The translations under genes and the position numbers were made by a program. A DNA stretch of 55,092 nt. Source: an uncultured beta proteobacterium (GTDB lineage Bacteria; Pseudomonadota; Gammaproteobacteria; Burkholderiales; Burkholderiaceae_C). Shown one piece after another: positions 8,675-18,083 of the stretch; the first letter of the stretch is position 1; the number at the start of each line of letters is the position of its first letter. A model generated the notes under the pieces. That model made no database searches. It was given only the letters and a program-made list of their open reading frames with translations, and was not told where the DNA came from. The stretch is from the NCBI GenBank assembly GCA_903822435.1, contig CAIJPE010000171.1:1-55092 (forward strand). Direction: 5' to 3'.

Positions 8675-8678
8675 CTCG

Positions 8679-9569
8679 TCAGAGCCAGTAGACGAGGAAA
8701 TACAGTCCCAGCCACACCACGTCGACGAAGTGCCAGTACCACGCCGCACCTTCGAAGCCGAAGTGCCGCTTGGGGGTGAAGTGGCCATTCATGAGCCGCA
8801 ACGTGATGAAGGTCAGCATCAGCATGCCCACGAACACGTGGAAGCCGTGGAAGCCCGTGAGCATGAAGAACGTCGAGCCGAAGATGCCCGAACTGAGCTT
8901 GAGGTTCAGTTCGGTGTAGGCGTGGTGGTATTCGAAGGCCTGCACGCCGACGAAGGTGGCGCCCAGGGCGACGGTGACCCACATCCAGAAGATCGTCTTG
9001 GTGCGCTGGCCCGCGATCAGCGCATGGTGGGCGATGGTGAGCGTGACGCCGGAGGTCAGCAGCAGCGCGGTGTTGATGGTGGGCAGCGGCCAGGGGCCCA
9101 CGGCCGTGAAGGGCTCGACGGTGCCTGCCGGCGAGGCGGTGACGCCGCCGCCGGCACTGGGCCAGATCGCCTTGAAATCGGGCCACAGAAGCTGGTTGTC
9201 GAGGTTGCCCAGATTCGGCACCGCATGGAGCCGGGCCCAGTACAGGGCGCCGAAGAAAGCCGCGAAGAACATCACCTCGGAGAAAATGAACCAGCTCATG
9301 CTCCAGCGGAAGGAGGTGTCGATCCGCTCGGAATACAGCCCGCCCTCGCTCTCGCTCACCGCCTCGCGGAACCACTGGAAGAGGACCGTCAGCCAGATGA
9401 CCACGCCGGCCGCCAGGCAGTAGGCACCCCATTGGTTGGCATTGACCCACTGGCCGGCACCCAGGATGACCAGAAACAGGCCGAAGGCCACCAGCACCGG
9501 ATGGCGCGACGGCGAGGGTACGAAGTAATACGGGGCGCGGCTGGCGCTGGCGTGGCTGGTGGCGGACAT
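8679..9569 (-). CDS. ctaE: Cytochrome c oxidase subunit III
   Basis: A 296-residue polytopic subunit III of the heme-copper oxidase. Recognisable blocks are YYFVPSPSRHPVL at the start, FRWSMSWFIFSEVMFFAAFFGALYWAR in the middle (with the conserved Glu), and FHGFHVFVGMLMLTFITLR and WYWHFVDVVWLGLYFLVYWL at the end. I chose ATG 9569 (MSATSHAS) because GAGGAGAG lies about 10 bases upstream; a TTG two codons earlier is less likely. The gene carries a longer loop than the shortest homologues, as is common in Burkholderiales. Confidence 0.96.
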   Translation of the reverse strand: MSATSHASASRAPYYFVPSPSRHPVLVAFGLFLVILGAGQWVNANQWGAYCLAAGVVIWLTVLFQWFREAVSESEGGLYSERIDTSFRWSMSWFIFSEVMFFAAFFGALYWARLHAVPNLGNLDNQLLWPDFKAIWPSAGGGVTASPAGTVEPFTAVGPWPLPTINTALLLTSGVTLTIAHHALIAGQRTKTIFWMWVTVALGATFVGVQAFEYHHAYTELNLKLSSGIFGSTFFMLTGFHGFHVFVGMLMLTFITLRLMNGHFTPKRHFGFEGAAWYWHFVDVVWLGLYFLVYWL

Positions 9570-9626
9570 GTGCAAATCTCTCCTCGAACCTTTGATCCTG
9601 ATGAAACCCGTAGAGCCTGGCGTGCT

Positions 9627-9860
9627 TCAGCCCGCTGCCACACCACTGCCGACGACCCAGCCCACCAGCAGCACGAGCGCCCCGATGAACAGGCCCGCGC
9701 CGAGAATGCCCGCGATGATCACGTGCACCGGGTTGAGCTTTTCGACATCGTTCTGGTAGCCGGCGGACTTGCGCACGCCGAAGAACGACCACCCGACCGC
9801 CCGCATGGTCTGGAGAAAGCTGCCACGGCGGGCTGCGGCTTCGCGCAGGTCATCACTCAT
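9627..9860 (-). CDS. DUF2970 family small membrane protein
   Basis: A 77-residue protein: a cytoplasmic N-terminal half (FLQTMRAVGWSFFGVRKSAGYQND, the DUF2970 signature) and one or two hydrophobic segments (VHVIIAGILGAGLFIGALVLLVGWVV). It lies between ctaG and ctaE, the usual place for this family. An accessory or assembly role in cytochrome oxidase is inferred from synteny only. GGAGTG precedes the start codon as ribosome site. Confidence 0.88.
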   Translation of the reverse strand: MSDDLREAAARRGSFLQTMRAVGWSFFGVRKSAGYQNDVEKLNPVHVIIAGILGAGLFIGALVLLVGWVVGSGVAAG

Positions 9861-9870
9861 GGTGCACTCC

Positions 9871-10533
9871 TCATGACTTGACAGCCGGCCGCGTCGCACC
9901 TTGCAGCGCTCCGGGCGGCGCTGCGGGTACCCTGCCGCCCACCTCGAAGAAGGTGTAGGACAAGGTGATGGTGTTGACGTCCTTGGGCAGCTTGGCGTCG
10001 ACCACGAACACCACCGGCCAGGTCTTGGATTCACCGGGTGCCAGCGTGTGCTCGGAAAAGCAGAAGCACTCGAGCTTCTTGAAGTGCGCGCTGGCCTGCA
10101 TCGGTGCGTAGCTGGGGATGGCCTGGGCCACCATGGTCCGGTTCTGCACGTTGCGGAACTCATACATCACGGTGGTCATTTCGCCCGGGTGCACCTGCAC
10201 CGAACGCTGGGCCGGCTTGAATTCCCAGGGGCCGCGCGAGTTGGCATCGAACTCGATGGTGACCAGTCGGCTGGTATCGACCTGCGTGTTGGCAGCCGCC
10301 TGGCTGCCCTGGCCGGCCCAGCTGCCGCTGGTGATGCGGTCTTCAGCCACCGTCAGCACGTTGATGCCCAACGCTTCGCAGATGCTGCGGTACATCGGCA
10401 CCAGCGCGTAGCCGAAGCCGAACATCACCAGCACGATCACCAGCAGCTTGCCGAGCATGCGCCGGTTGTCGCGGGGCAGCAGGCCCGGGCCCGGGCGGGC
10501 TGCTACTGCGGTGCTGGAGGGTTCCATCGGCAT
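9871..10533 (-). CDS. ctaG: Cytochrome c oxidase assembly protein CtaG (Cox11)
   Basis: A 220-residue copper chaperone for CuB of subunit I, anchored by one N-terminal helix (LLVIVLVMFGFGYALVPMYRSIC, residues 28-50). The periplasmic domain has the Cox11 copper motif ECFCFSEH near residue 155 and PVVFVVDAKLPKDV after it. The start codon follows immediately after the stop of the 38-residue gene upstream (TGA then ATG), implying coupling. Confidence 0.96.
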   Translation of the reverse strand: MPMEPSSTAVAARPGPGLLPRDNRRMLGKLLVIVLVMFGFGYALVPMYRSICEALGINVLTVAEDRITSGSWAGQGSQAAANTQVDTSRLVTIEFDANSRGPWEFKPAQRSVQVHPGEMTTVMYEFRNVQNRTMVAQAIPSYAPMQASAHFKKLECFCFSEHTLAPGESKTWPVVFVVDAKLPKDVNTITLSYTFFEVGGRVPAAPPGALQGATRPAVKS

Positions 10534-10650
10534 TCAGGCCCCGAACCACACGACCTTGGCCACGAAGCCCAGGCCGAACAGCGCCGCCATGGTGCCGAGG
10601 ACGAGTGCCAGGCGCAGGTTGGCCCGGCGTTGCTGTTCGGTGGCGGTCAT
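10534..10650 (-). CDS. Cytochrome oxidase small assembly protein (38 aa)
   Basis: A very short gene: MTATEQQRRANLRLALVLG, then TMAALFGLGFVAKVVWFGA. It has a short polar head and a single transmembrane helix. A peptide of this type occurs between ctaD and ctaG in most Burkholderiales and is annotated as a cytochrome oxidase small assembly protein. Its TGA directly abuts the ATG of ctaG, and it begins 13 bases after the end of ctaD. The exact role is unknown. Confidence 0.85.
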   Translation of the reverse strand: MTATEQQRRANLRLALVLGTMAALFGLGFVAKVVWFGA

Positions 10651-10663
10651 CGGGGCGGCTCGT

Positions 10664-12286
10664 TCAGCCGATCACGCGGGTGGCCGAGGCGTTCAGCTTG
10701 GGCGGGGTCTCGAAGGTGTGGAAGGGGGCCGGCGACGGCACTTCCCACTCGAGGCCTTCGGCACCTTCCCACGGCTTGGCCGGGGCCGGCTCACCCTTGC
10801 CGCGCATCATCGGCACCACCACGAAGAAGAAGAAGTACACCTGCATCAGTCCGAAGCCGAAGGCGCCGACCGAAGCGATGGCGTTGAAGTCGGCGAACTG
10901 CATGGGGTAGTCGGCATAACGGCGGGGCATCCCGGCCAGTCCCAGGAAGTGCATCGGGAAGAAGGTGACGTTGAAGAAGATCAGCGAGCCCCAGAAGTGG
11001 ATCTTGCCGCGGGTCTCGGAATACATCACGCCGGTCCACTTCGGGCCCCAGTAGTAGACGCCGGCGAACATGGCGTACAGCGAGCCGGCCACCAGCACGT
11101 AGTGGAAGTGCGCCACCACGTAGTAGGTGTCGTGCAGCTGGATGTCGATCGGGGCCATGGCCAGGATCAGCCCCGTGAAGCCGCCCATCGTGAACACGAA
11201 GATGAAGCCGATGGCAAACAGCATCGGCGTCTCGAAGGTCATCGAGCCACGCCACATGGTGGCAATCCAGTTGAAGATCTTCACGCCCGTGGGCACGGCG
11301 ATCAGCATGGTCGCGTACATGAAGAACAGCTGTCCCGTCACCGGCATGCCCGAGGTGAACATATGGTGCGCCCAGACGATGAACGACAGGATGGCGATGG
11401 ACGCCGTGGCGTAGACCATCGAGGCATAGCCGAACAGGCGCTTGCGGGCGAAGGCCGGGATGATGGCGCTGACGATCCCGAAGGCCGGCAGGATCATGAT
11501 GTAGACCTCGGGGTGGCCGAAGAACCAGAAGATATGCTGGTACATCACCGGGTCGCCGCCGCCGGCGGGGTTGAAGAAGCTGGTGCCGAAGTGGCGGTCG
11601 GTCAGCGTCATGGTGATGGCGCCGGCCAGCACGGGCATGACGGCGATCAGCAGGAAGGCGGTGATCAGCCACGTCCAGGCGAACAGCGGCATCTTCATCA
11701 GCGTCATGCCCGGCGCGCGCATGTTCAGGATGGTGACGATGATGTTGATCGAGCCCATGATGGAGCTGGCGCCCATGATGTGCATCGCGAAGATGCCGGC
11801 GTCCATGCTCGGGCCCATCTGCAAGGTGAGCGGCGCATACAACGTCCAGCCGGTGGACGGCGCGCCACCGGGCATGAAGAAGGACGAGGCCAGCATCACG
11901 GCCGCGGGGATCAGCAGCCAGAAGCTCAGGTTGTTCATCCGCGCGAAGGCCATGTCGGATGCGCCGATCTGCAGCGGAATCATCCAGTTCGCGAAGCCCA
12001 CGAAGGCCGGCATGATGGCCCCGAAGACCATGATCAGCCCGTGCATCGTGGTGAGCTGGTTGAACAGGTCGGGGTTGACGAACTGCAGGCCCGGCTGGAA
12101 CAGCTCGGCCCGGATGACCAGGGCCATGATGCCGCCCAGGATGAACATCGTGAACGAGAACAGCAGGTACATCGTGCCGATGTCCTTGTGGTTCGTCGCG
12201 AACAGCCATCGCTGCCAGCCATGGGGGTGCCCATGGTCGTGGTCATGCGAATGGTCGTGGGAAGGATGGTCGAGAACTGCACTCAT
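10664..12286 (-). CDS. ctaD: Cytochrome c oxidase subunit I
   Basis: A 540-residue catalytic subunit I of an aa3-type heme-copper oxidase with twelve helices. Diagnostic motifs are the His-rich cytoplasmic start, [26 protein letters not shown] (low-spin heme His), [19 protein letters not shown] (CuB His and the crosslinked Tyr), [14 protein letters not shown] (CuB and heme a3 ligands) and [10 protein letters not shown]. It starts 36 bases after the stop of ctaC and is in the same frame as it, but a TAG separates them. Confidence 0.98.
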   Translation of the reverse strand: MSAVLDHPSHDHSHDHDHGHPHGWQRWLFATNHKDIGTMYLLFSFTMFILGGIMALVIRAELFQPGLQFVNPDLFNQLTTMHGLIMVFGAIMPAFVGFANWMIPLQIGASDMAFARMNNLSFWLLIPAAVMLASSFFMPGGAPSTGWTLYAPLTLQMGPSMDAGIFAMHIMGASSIMGSINIIVTILNMRAPGMTLMKMPLFAWTWLITAFLLIAVMPVLAGAITMTLTDRHFGTSFFNPAGGGDPVMYQHIFWFFGHPEVYIMILPAFGIVSAIIPAFARKRLFGYASMVYATASIAILSFIVWAHHMFTSGMPVTGQLFFMYATMLIAVPTGVKIFNWIATMWRGSMTFETPMLFAIGFIFVFTMGGFTGLILAMAPIDIQLHDTYYVVAHFHYVLVAGSLYAMFAGVYYWGPKWTGVMYSETRGKIHFWGSLIFFNVTFFPMHFLGLAGMPRRYADYPMQFADFNAIASVGAFGFGLMQVYFFFFVVVPMMRGKGEPAPAKPWEGAEGLEWEVPSPAPFHTFETPPKLNASATRVIG

Positions 12287-12322
12287 GATGGACTCCTGGG
12301 CTCGACGGCGCTGATCGGCGAT

Positions 12323-13537
12323 CTACTTGCGGGCGGCAACGACTTCGGCAGGCTGCACGGCCTGACCGGTCTTGTTGCTCCAATGGTTCTTCGTGAAGGT
12401 GATCACGGAGGCGATGTCGGTGTCGGACAGGGCCTTCCACGAGGGCATCAAGCCATTGTTCTGGCCGTTCAGCAGCACCATGATCTGCTTGGTCTTGTCG
12501 GCATCCTGCACCACGGCGGCACCGTCAAGCGGCTTGACCGGGCCGCCGCCCTTGCCGTCGGGCTTGTGGCAGGCAGCGCAGTTTCCGTTGTAGACCTTCT
12601 CGCCGCGGGCCAGCAGCTCGTCGAGCTTCCATTCCTTGGTCGGATCGTCGGCCAGCGCGGCCATTTCCTTGTTCTTGCCCTCGACCCACTTGGCGTAGTC
12701 GGGCTGGCTCAGCACCTTGACGTGGATCGGCATGTAGGAGTGTTCCTTGCCGCACAGCTTGGCGCACTGGCCGTAGAAGTCGCCGGTCTTGTTGGCGCGG
12801 AACCAGGTGTCGCGCACGAAGCCGGGGATGGCGTCCTGCTGCACGCCCAGCGAAGGCACGGCGAAGGCATGGATCACGTCGCTGGCGGTGGTGATGATGC
12901 GGACCTTGCGGTCCACCGGCACGACCAGGGGGTTGTCGACCTTCAGCAGGTAGTCGTCGCCCTGCGGCTTGCCTTCGTCGGACATCACTCGCTGGTTGAG
13001 GTCGAGCGTGGAGAGGAACTTGATCCCCTCGCCTTCGCCCTTGAGGTAGTCATAACCCCACTTCCACTGATAACCCGTGGCCTTGATCGTCAGGTCCGGG
13101 TTGGTGGTGTCCTTCATGGCCACCACGGTGCGGGTGGCCATGGCGCCCATGGCGATGACGATCACCAGCGGCGCCACGGTCCAGGCGATCTCGACCGAGA
13201 CGCTCTCGTGGAAATTGGCCGACTTGTGGCCCAGCGACTTGCGGTGCTTGAGGATGGAATAGAACATCACTCCGAAGACCGCCACGAAGATCACCAGGCA
13301 GATGACCAGCATGACGTAGTGCAGCGACTGCTGCTGCTAGGCGATCCGCGTGATGGGCGGGTGCAGGTCGATCTGGCGGACGGCCGGGCCACCGGGGAGG
13401 TCGCCCACGGCGCGCGCCGCACCCGAGGCCAGCAACATCGCCAGAGAAAGGCCCAGACCCGCCAGGGCGTCGGAGGAACGGCCGAACCAACGGCTGGGGG
13501 AATTTTGGCGCATGGTGGGCGTCGTCTTCATCGTCAT
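12323..13537 (-). pseudogene. ctaC: Cytochrome c oxidase subunit II with fused cytochrome c, interrupted by an in-frame TAG
   Basis: The frame encodes a complete subunit II. It has a signal peptide (LAGLGLSLAMLLASGAARA), a first helix (MLVICLVIFVAVFGVMFYSIL), the CuA cupredoxin domain with GQCAKLCGKEHSYMP, and a C-terminal class I cytochrome c domain (GNCAACHKP, later LMPSWKAL), so it is caa3-like. An amber codon at 13337-13339 falls between ITRIA and QQQSLHYV, just before the first helix. The local codons are GCC TAG CAG CAG CAG, so one C-to-T change of a CAG is the simplest explanation. As written, only a 66-residue N-terminal peptide is made, or a form starting at the ATG at 13310-13312 without signal peptide. 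The start at 13537 (MTMKTT) or 13531 follows the DUF2244 gene by 4 bases. The gene ends with a second TAG. Confidence 0.88.
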
Positions 13538-13541
13538 GACT

Positions 13542-14135
13542 TCAGTTCGAATCGATCGCGGGGCGAGCCCACGCAGGGGACTCGCCAGGTGAGCGGCGCA
13601 AGGCCCGGCGCAGTTCGCGGGCAAAGTCGGCGCGGAGTTCAGGCCGCAGGAAACGGCCGACGCGGACCGTCTGGCCACGGCCGGACAGCTGCACCAGCGA
13701 TCCCTGCCCGGCAGCAGGTTCCACGGTGAGCCAGTCGGCGGAGAAATCAGTGCGCGCCACGCGCGTGCCGTAGCACTGCTCGACCTGCAGGCTGCGGCCC
13801 ACCAACGTGAGGGTCTCGCGATCGGCGGCGTGGCGCGCGAAGACCAGCAACGCCATGCCCACGGCCACCAGCTCGAGCCCGGCAAAGGCCAGCACCAGCG
13901 TGGCGCCCTGCACGAAGAAGAAACAGGCAATCGCCATGGACACGCCGCACAGCGACAGGTACACGCGGCCCAGCTGGCGCGGCGTGATCGAGCAGTTGCG
14001 CTTGAGCAGCCACTGGAGCGCGCGCGCAGCGCCTGGCGCATCCTGCAGTTCGACCTCGCGCCCGAAACGCCAAGCGCCGCCGCGCGGTGAGCCGGGCAGC
14101 AGCGACCATGAACCGGTGGCGATGGATGCAGTCAT
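13542..14135 (-). CDS. DUF2244 domain membrane protein
   Basis: A 197-residue protein matching the DUF2244 layout: WSLLPGSPRGG and KRNCSITPRQL at the N-terminus, then two adjacent helices (VYLSLCGVSMAIACFFFVQGATLVLAFAG and LVAVGMALLVFARHA split by a short turn), then a beta-rich cytoplasmic tail (QVEQCYGTRVARTDFSADWLTVE, VGRFLRPELRADFARELRRAL). It is first in the oxidase operon, directly upstream of ctaC, which is its usual position in Burkholderiales. Molecular role unknown. ATG 14135 is chosen as it directly precedes the conserved part. Confidence 0.88.
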   Translation of the reverse strand: MTASIATGSWSLLPGSPRGGAWRFGREVELQDAPGAARALQWLLKRNCSITPRQLGRVYLSLCGVSMAIACFFFVQGATLVLAFAGLELVAVGMALLVFARHAADRETLTLVGRSLQVEQCYGTRVARTDFSADWLTVEPAAGQGSLVQLSGRGQTVRVGRFLRPELRADFARELRRALRRSPGESPAWARPAIDSN

Positions 14136-14185
14136 GCAGGTATGAAGGGTGTCTTCGGTCGAGCGGGCCGGAGCTTGAATCTGCC

Positions 14186-14216
14186 TGCGGCATTGCAGTC
14201 CCGTTGCAATGCCGCA
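14186..14216. repeat. Perfect 12-bp inverted repeat upstream of the cytochrome oxidase operon
   Basis: TGCGGCATTGCA (14186-14197) and TGCAATGCCGCA (14205-14216) are exact reverse complements around the 7-base spacer GTCCCGT. It lies 50 bases before the DUF2244 start and 44 bases after the end of the upstream methyltransferase gene on the same strand. There is no T-run on either side, so it could be a factor-independent hairpin, an operator or a processing site. Confidence 0.75.
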
Positions 14217-14260
14217 AAGCAGCAAATTCTATCGCAGCAAGCGTCGACTTCCGGGCAGGG

Positions 14261-15199
14261 TCAAGACGGGCGGCGTGGCGTGCGGGCCATGGTGCGGAGA
14301 TCCTCCACGGCAATGGCCGTGGAGGCGGCCACGCGGGGCCTGGGTACGGGCTTGAAGGCGTGCCCGTAGACGATCTCGAAAGGCAGCGCCACGCGCCCGT
14401 CTTGCGCGCATTCGGCCTGCAGTCTTGTTTGCAGTTGCTGGCGCCAGCGCGGCGTGCGCAGGCCGGCATGGCGCGATGGGTCCATGTTGCCACCCAGGGT
14501 GCGCAGTTCCCGCAGCAGCGCCGGGCCGTCGGCCCAGGTCAGGGTGATGGTTTCCTGGTCCATCACCGGGTCCGCGAAGCCGGCGTGCACCAGCATGTCA
14601 CCCAGATCGTGCATGTCCACGAAGGGGGCAAAGGGCGGCGGCCAGCCCTGCCGGGCATACAGGGCACGCAAAGGCGCCAGCGAGCCGGGGCCGAGGGTGG
14701 AAAACATCAGGAAGCCTTCGGTCTGCAGCGCCGTGTGCCATCGGGCCATCAGGGCTTGCGGATCGGCCACGGCATGCAGGCACATATTGGCCCATACCAA
14801 CTGCGCGCCGCCGGCGGGAACGTCGGCGGGCGCCAGGGGCCGGGGTGCGGGAGCGGCCCAGCGCGCGGGCGACCACCAGGGCTGGCGCAGCGCGCTGGCC
14901 GGGGCATCGCGGCGGGCGGGTTCGGGCTCCACGGCCACGATCCGGGCGCCAGGGTAGGCCTGGGCCAGGCCCTGGCGGCCACCACCGACGAAGGCAGCCC
15001 AGTCGAGCACGCGCTCGGGCTTGAGCCGGACCACCGCCAGGCGCTCGGCCATGCGCCGGGCCACCACCCCGTGCAGCCAGGGCGCCTCGGGTGCACGGTT
15101 CAGGCGCGCCACGACGTGGGCCAGGGCCCGGAGGTCCACGGGGCGCGCGGCGGGAGGCTCGGGGGCCGGGGCGGCAGGGGCGAGCGGGGTCGTGGACAT
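14261..15199 (-). CDS. BioC-like SAM-dependent methyltransferase
   Basis: A 312-residue class I methyltransferase. The SAM-binding strand-loop reads VLDWAAFVGGGRQGLAQAYPGARIVAVEPEP (about residues 68-98), and the acidic/aromatic motif LVWANMCLHAVADPQALMARWHTALQTEGFLMFSTLG follows. The later block FVDMHDLGDMLVHAGFADPVMDQETITLTW resembles BioC/Coq5-type enzymes. It may methylate malonyl-ACP in biotin synthesis, but biotin genes are absent nearby and the glycine motif is atypical (GGGRQG), so the substrate is uncertain. The ATG is 22 bases from the divergent comF start, leaving little room for two independent promoters. Confidence 0.82.
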   Translation of the reverse strand: MSTTPLAPAAPAPEPPAARPVDLRALAHVVARLNRAPEAPWLHGVVARRMAERLAVVRLKPERVLDWAAFVGGGRQGLAQAYPGARIVAVEPEPARRDAPASALRQPWWSPARWAAPAPRPLAPADVPAGGAQLVWANMCLHAVADPQALMARWHTALQTEGFLMFSTLGPGSLAPLRALYARQGWPPPFAPFVDMHDLGDMLVHAGFADPVMDQETITLTWADGPALLRELRTLGGNMDPSRHAGLRTPRWRQQLQTRLQAECAQDGRVALPFEIVYGHAFKPVPRPRVAASTAIAVEDLRTMARTPRRPS

Positions 15200-15221
15200 C
15201 GCGGCCCAGTATATTGAGGCC

Positions 15222-15950
15222 ATGGTTCCGGCCCGGCTCGCATCCCCCTTGGCCGCCTTGCGCGCATGGGGCAGCGCCTGCCCGGGCACCTGCGAGGTCT
15301 GCCGCCAGTGGTGCCAGGGCGGCCTGTGCGCGCGCTGCATCGCCCAGTTCGCCGCCCCAGTGCCGCGCTGCGGGCATTGCGGCCTGCGGCTGGGCTTGCC
15401 CGCACCGGCCTGCGCGCGCTGCCAGCGCGAGCGCCCGCCCTTCGACCACACGGTCTGCGCGGTGGACTATGCCTTCCCATGGGACCGCCTGATCGGCGCC
15501 TTCAAGTTCAACGCCCGGGCCGAGCTGGCCGGCGCCCTGGCGGGACGGCTGCTGCAGGCGGTGCACCGGGCCGAGGTTCCGCGCCCGGAACTCGTCCTGC
15601 CCATCCCCCTGGCCACCCGCCGGCTGGCCCAGCGGGGCTATAACCAGGCCTGGGAGCTGGCACGCCCGGTGGCGGCGGCGCTGGGTGTCGCGGCCGACGC
15701 CACCCTGCTGACGCGGCCGCTGGATACCGGCCAGCAGGCCGAGCTCGATCGCAGTGAGCGCCTGCTCAACCTGCGCACGGCGTTCATGGTCGACCCGGCG
15801 CGGCGGGCCACGGTGCAGGGCCTGCGGGTGGCGTTGGTCGACGACGTGATGACCACCGGCGCCACCGTGCGCGAGGCCAGCGCGGCGCTGCGGCGGGCCG
15901 GTGCGGCCTCGGTGCAGGTGTGGGCGCTGGCCCGCACGCCCGAAGCCTGA
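15222..15950 (+). CDS. ComF family phosphoribosyltransferase-like protein
   Basis: A 242-residue protein with the ComF/GntX arrangement. An N-terminal zinc-ribbon-like Cys cluster (CEVCRQWCQGGLCARC, CGHCGLRLG, CARCQRERPPF) is followed by a type I phosphoribosyltransferase fold with the PRPP motif VALVDDVMTTGATV near residue 207. Other blocks are FKFNARAELAGALAGRL and QRGYNQAWELARPVA. ComF proteins assist DNA uptake in competence; the enzymatic reaction is unproven. ATG 15222 is chosen because the upstream extension has no homologous features. It is 12 bases before trmL on the same strand, probably one transcript. Confidence 0.92.
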   Translation: MVPARLASPLAALRAWGSACPGTCEVCRQWCQGGLCARCIAQFAAPVPRCGHCGLRLGLPAPACARCQRERPPFDHTVCAVDYAFPWDRLIGAFKFNARAELAGALAGRLLQAVHRAEVPRPELVLPIPLATRRLAQRGYNQAWELARPVAAALGVAADATLLTRPLDTGQQAELDRSERLLNLRTAFMVDPARRATVQGLRVALVDDVMTTGATVREASAALRRAGAASVQVWALARTPEA

Positions 15951-15962
15951 AGCGCCGGGCCG

Positions 15963-16433
15963 ATGTTCCACATCGTCCTCGTGGCGCCCGAGATTCCGCC
16001 CAACACGGGCAACGTGATCCGGCTGGCAGCCAACACCGGCTGCACCTTGCACCTGGTGGAGCCGCTGGGCTTCGCGATGGAAGACAAGCTGCTGCGCCGC
16101 GCCGGGCTCGACTACCACGAGACAGCGGCCGTGAAGCGGCACGCCTCGTGGGCCGCGCTGCTGCAGGCCGAGGCGCCCGACCCGCTGCGCTGCCACGCCT
16201 TCACCACCCGAGGCCGGATGATGCTGGCCGAGGTGGCCTGGCAGCCGGGCGACTGGCTGGTGTTCGGCTCCGAGACGGCCGGGTTGCCACCCGATCTGCG
16301 AGAGACCTTCGCCCCGCAGCGGCAGGTGCGCTTGCCCATGCGCGCGGGCCAGCGCAGCCTGAACCTGAGCAATGCGGTGGCGGTGGCGGTGTTCGAGGCC
16401 TGGCGGCAGTGCGGGTACCCGGGCGGCACATAG
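15963..16433 (+). CDS. trmL: tRNA (cytidine(34)-2'-O)-methyltransferase TrmL
   Basis: A 156-residue SPOUT-class methyltransferase that modifies the wobble ribose of tRNA-Leu. Motifs are [20 protein letters not shown] at the start, [11 protein letters not shown] (motif 2) and [24 protein letters not shown] (motif 3, the trefoil knot). Length is the family norm. It ends with TAG. It lies 12 bases behind comF. Confidence 0.96.
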   Translation: MFHIVLVAPEIPPNTGNVIRLAANTGCTLHLVEPLGFAMEDKLLRRAGLDYHETAAVKRHASWAALLQAEAPDPLRCHAFTTRGRMMLAEVAWQPGDWLVFGSETAGLPPDLRETFAPQRQVRLPMRAGQRSLNLSNAVAVAVFEAWRQCGYPGGT

Positions 16434-16460
16434 CCGCCGGTGGCCCCGCTGGCCCGGGCC

Positions 16461-17462
16461 TCAGGCCAGCGTGCCTTCCGAGCGCGAGGTGCGCGACATC
16501 AACTCGGCCATGGCCTGGGCCGGCGCCAGGCGGCCCTCCAACACGGCCAACACCGCCTCGCTGATCGGCATGTCCACGCCGAGAGAGCGTGCCCTGGCCA
16601 CCACAGTGGGCGCGCTGAGGACGCCCTCGGCCACATGGCCCAGCGTGCGCAACACTTCGGCCAGGGGCTGCCCGGACCCCAGCAGCAATCCCACGCGGCG
16701 GTTGCGCGACAAGTCGCCGGTGGCCGTCAGCACCAGGTCGCCCAGGCCCGACAAGCCCATGAAGGTCTCGGCCTGCGCACCCAGCGCCAGCCCCAGCCGC
16801 GTCATTTCGGCCAGCCCGCGGGTGATGAGGGCCGCGCGCGCGTTCAAGCCCGCGCTGGGCAGGCTCTCGAGGATGCCCGTGGCGATTGCCATCACGTTCT
16901 TGACGGCGCCGCCCACTTCCACGCCCACCACGTCGGCGCTGCTGTATACGCGCATCTGTTCACCGTGAAAGGCGGCGACCGTGGCCTCGCGAAGCGAGGC
17001 GTCGGCGCTGGCCACCACCAAGGCGGTGGGCTGGGAGCGCGCCACCTCCAGCGCGAAGCTGGGGCCCGACAGCACGCCACAGGTTGCGTCCGGCCGCACG
17101 TCGCGAGCCACTTCATGGCCCAAAGCACCCGTGCCGGACTCGAAGCCCTTGCACAGCCACAGCACGGGCCGGTCATCGGGCAGGCTGAGCAATTGGCCGC
17201 GCAGGCCCGCCGTGGGGGTGGCCAGCACGGTCAAGCCATCCGGACTGGCTTCGGCGTGGGCCCAGGCCAGGGTGCGGTCGGCGGTGATCCGGAGCCCGGG
17301 CGGCAGGGGCAAACCCGCCAGGTAGCGGCTGTTGCACCGGTCGCGCCGAAGGGCTTCGGCCTGTGAAGGATCACGGGCCCACAGCAGCACATCGTGCCGC
17401 CCGGCGGCCGAAAGCGCCAGGGCCGTGCCCCAGGCGCCAGCACCGAGCACCGCGATCTTCAT
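16461..17462 (-). CDS. gpsA: NAD(P)H-dependent glycerol-3-phosphate dehydrogenase
   Basis: A 333-residue cytosolic enzyme that reduces dihydroxyacetone phosphate to glycerol-3-phosphate for phospholipid synthesis. The N-terminal Rossmann motif is [12 protein letters not shown]. Family blocks [26 protein letters not shown] (catalytic Lys) and [14 protein letters not shown] are in order. It lies 19 bases downstream of secB on the same strand, a conserved Burkholderiales pair. Confidence 0.97.
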   Translation of the reverse strand: MKIAVLGAGAWGTALALSAAGRHDVLLWARDPSQAEALRRDRCNSRYLAGLPLPPGLRITADRTLAWAHAEASPDGLTVLATPTAGLRGQLLSLPDDRPVLWLCKGFESGTGALGHEVARDVRPDATCGVLSGPSFALEVARSQPTALVVASADASLREATVAAFHGEQMRVYSSADVVGVEVGGAVKNVMAIATGILESLPSAGLNARAALITRGLAEMTRLGLALGAQAETFMGLSGLGDLVLTATGDLSRNRRVGLLLGSGQPLAEVLRTLGHVAEGVLSAPTVVARARSLGVDMPISEAVLAVLEGRLAPAQAMAELMSRTSRSEGTLA

Positions 17463-17481
17463 CGCGCCGGCCGGCCAGCGG

Positions 17482-17952
17482 TCAGTTGGCGCTGGTGATG
17501 ATCGACGGGCTGCCGTTGCCTTGCGCTGCCGCCTGCTGCTGCTGGGCCTCGAACATGGCCTGGAAGTTGACTTCCGTCAGCATGATCGGCGGGAAGCCGG
17601 CACGGGTGCAGACATCCGACACGATCGCCCGCAGGTACGGGTAGATCATCTGCGGGCAGACGATGCTGATGATGCCCTGCATCTGCTCGTCGGGGACGTT
17701 TCGGATCTCGAAGATGCCGGCCTGCTTGGCTTCCACCAGGAACAGGACGCGGTCCTTGACCTTGGTGGTCACGGTGGCGGTAACGGTCACCTCGAAGATG
17801 CCTTCGCTGACCGGTGCAGCCGCCATGCCCAGGTTGATGTCGACCTGCGGCTGGGCCTGCTCGAGGAGGATGGCCGGCGAATTGGGCTGCTCCAGCGACA
17901 GGTCCTTGAGGTACATGCGCTGGATCTGGAAAACGGGGGTCGCGTCAGCCAT
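17482..17952 (-). CDS. secB: Protein-export chaperone SecB
   Basis: A 156-residue cytosolic chaperone that keeps preproteins unfolded and hands them to SecA. Recognised by [19 protein letters not shown], then [29 protein letters not shown], and [36 protein letters not shown]. The C-terminal tail is Gln/Ala-rich with no extra domain. Start at ATG 17950-17952 with GGAA upstream. Confidence 0.97.
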   Translation of the reverse strand: MADATPVFQIQRMYLKDLSLEQPNSPAILLEQAQPQVDINLGMAAAPVSEGIFEVTVTATVTTKVKDRVLFLVEAKQAGIFEIRNVPDEQMQGIISIVCPQMIYPYLRAIVSDVCTRAGFPPIMLTEVNFQAMFEAQQQQAAAQGNGSPSIITSAN

Positions 17953-18083
17953 TTTTTGAATTCCGTGAGGGCCGTGGGTTTCGGCCGAAGAGAGTCAAAG
18001 CCCGCCGCCGGATGGCAGCGAACCGCAGCCGGACATTATCGCCGAGCGTCGATGACGGTCCGGCGCGAGATGGGTGTGAACTT

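Noticed and set aside
12284..12325. ctaC and ctaD are in the same frame, with no stop in the 12 codons after the ctaC TAG, so amber read-through could fuse subunits II and I.
   Set aside because: The C-terminal cytochrome domain of subunit II is periplasmic and the N-terminus of subunit I is cytoplasmic, so a fusion would not be topologically sensible. One in three neighbours is in frame by chance.
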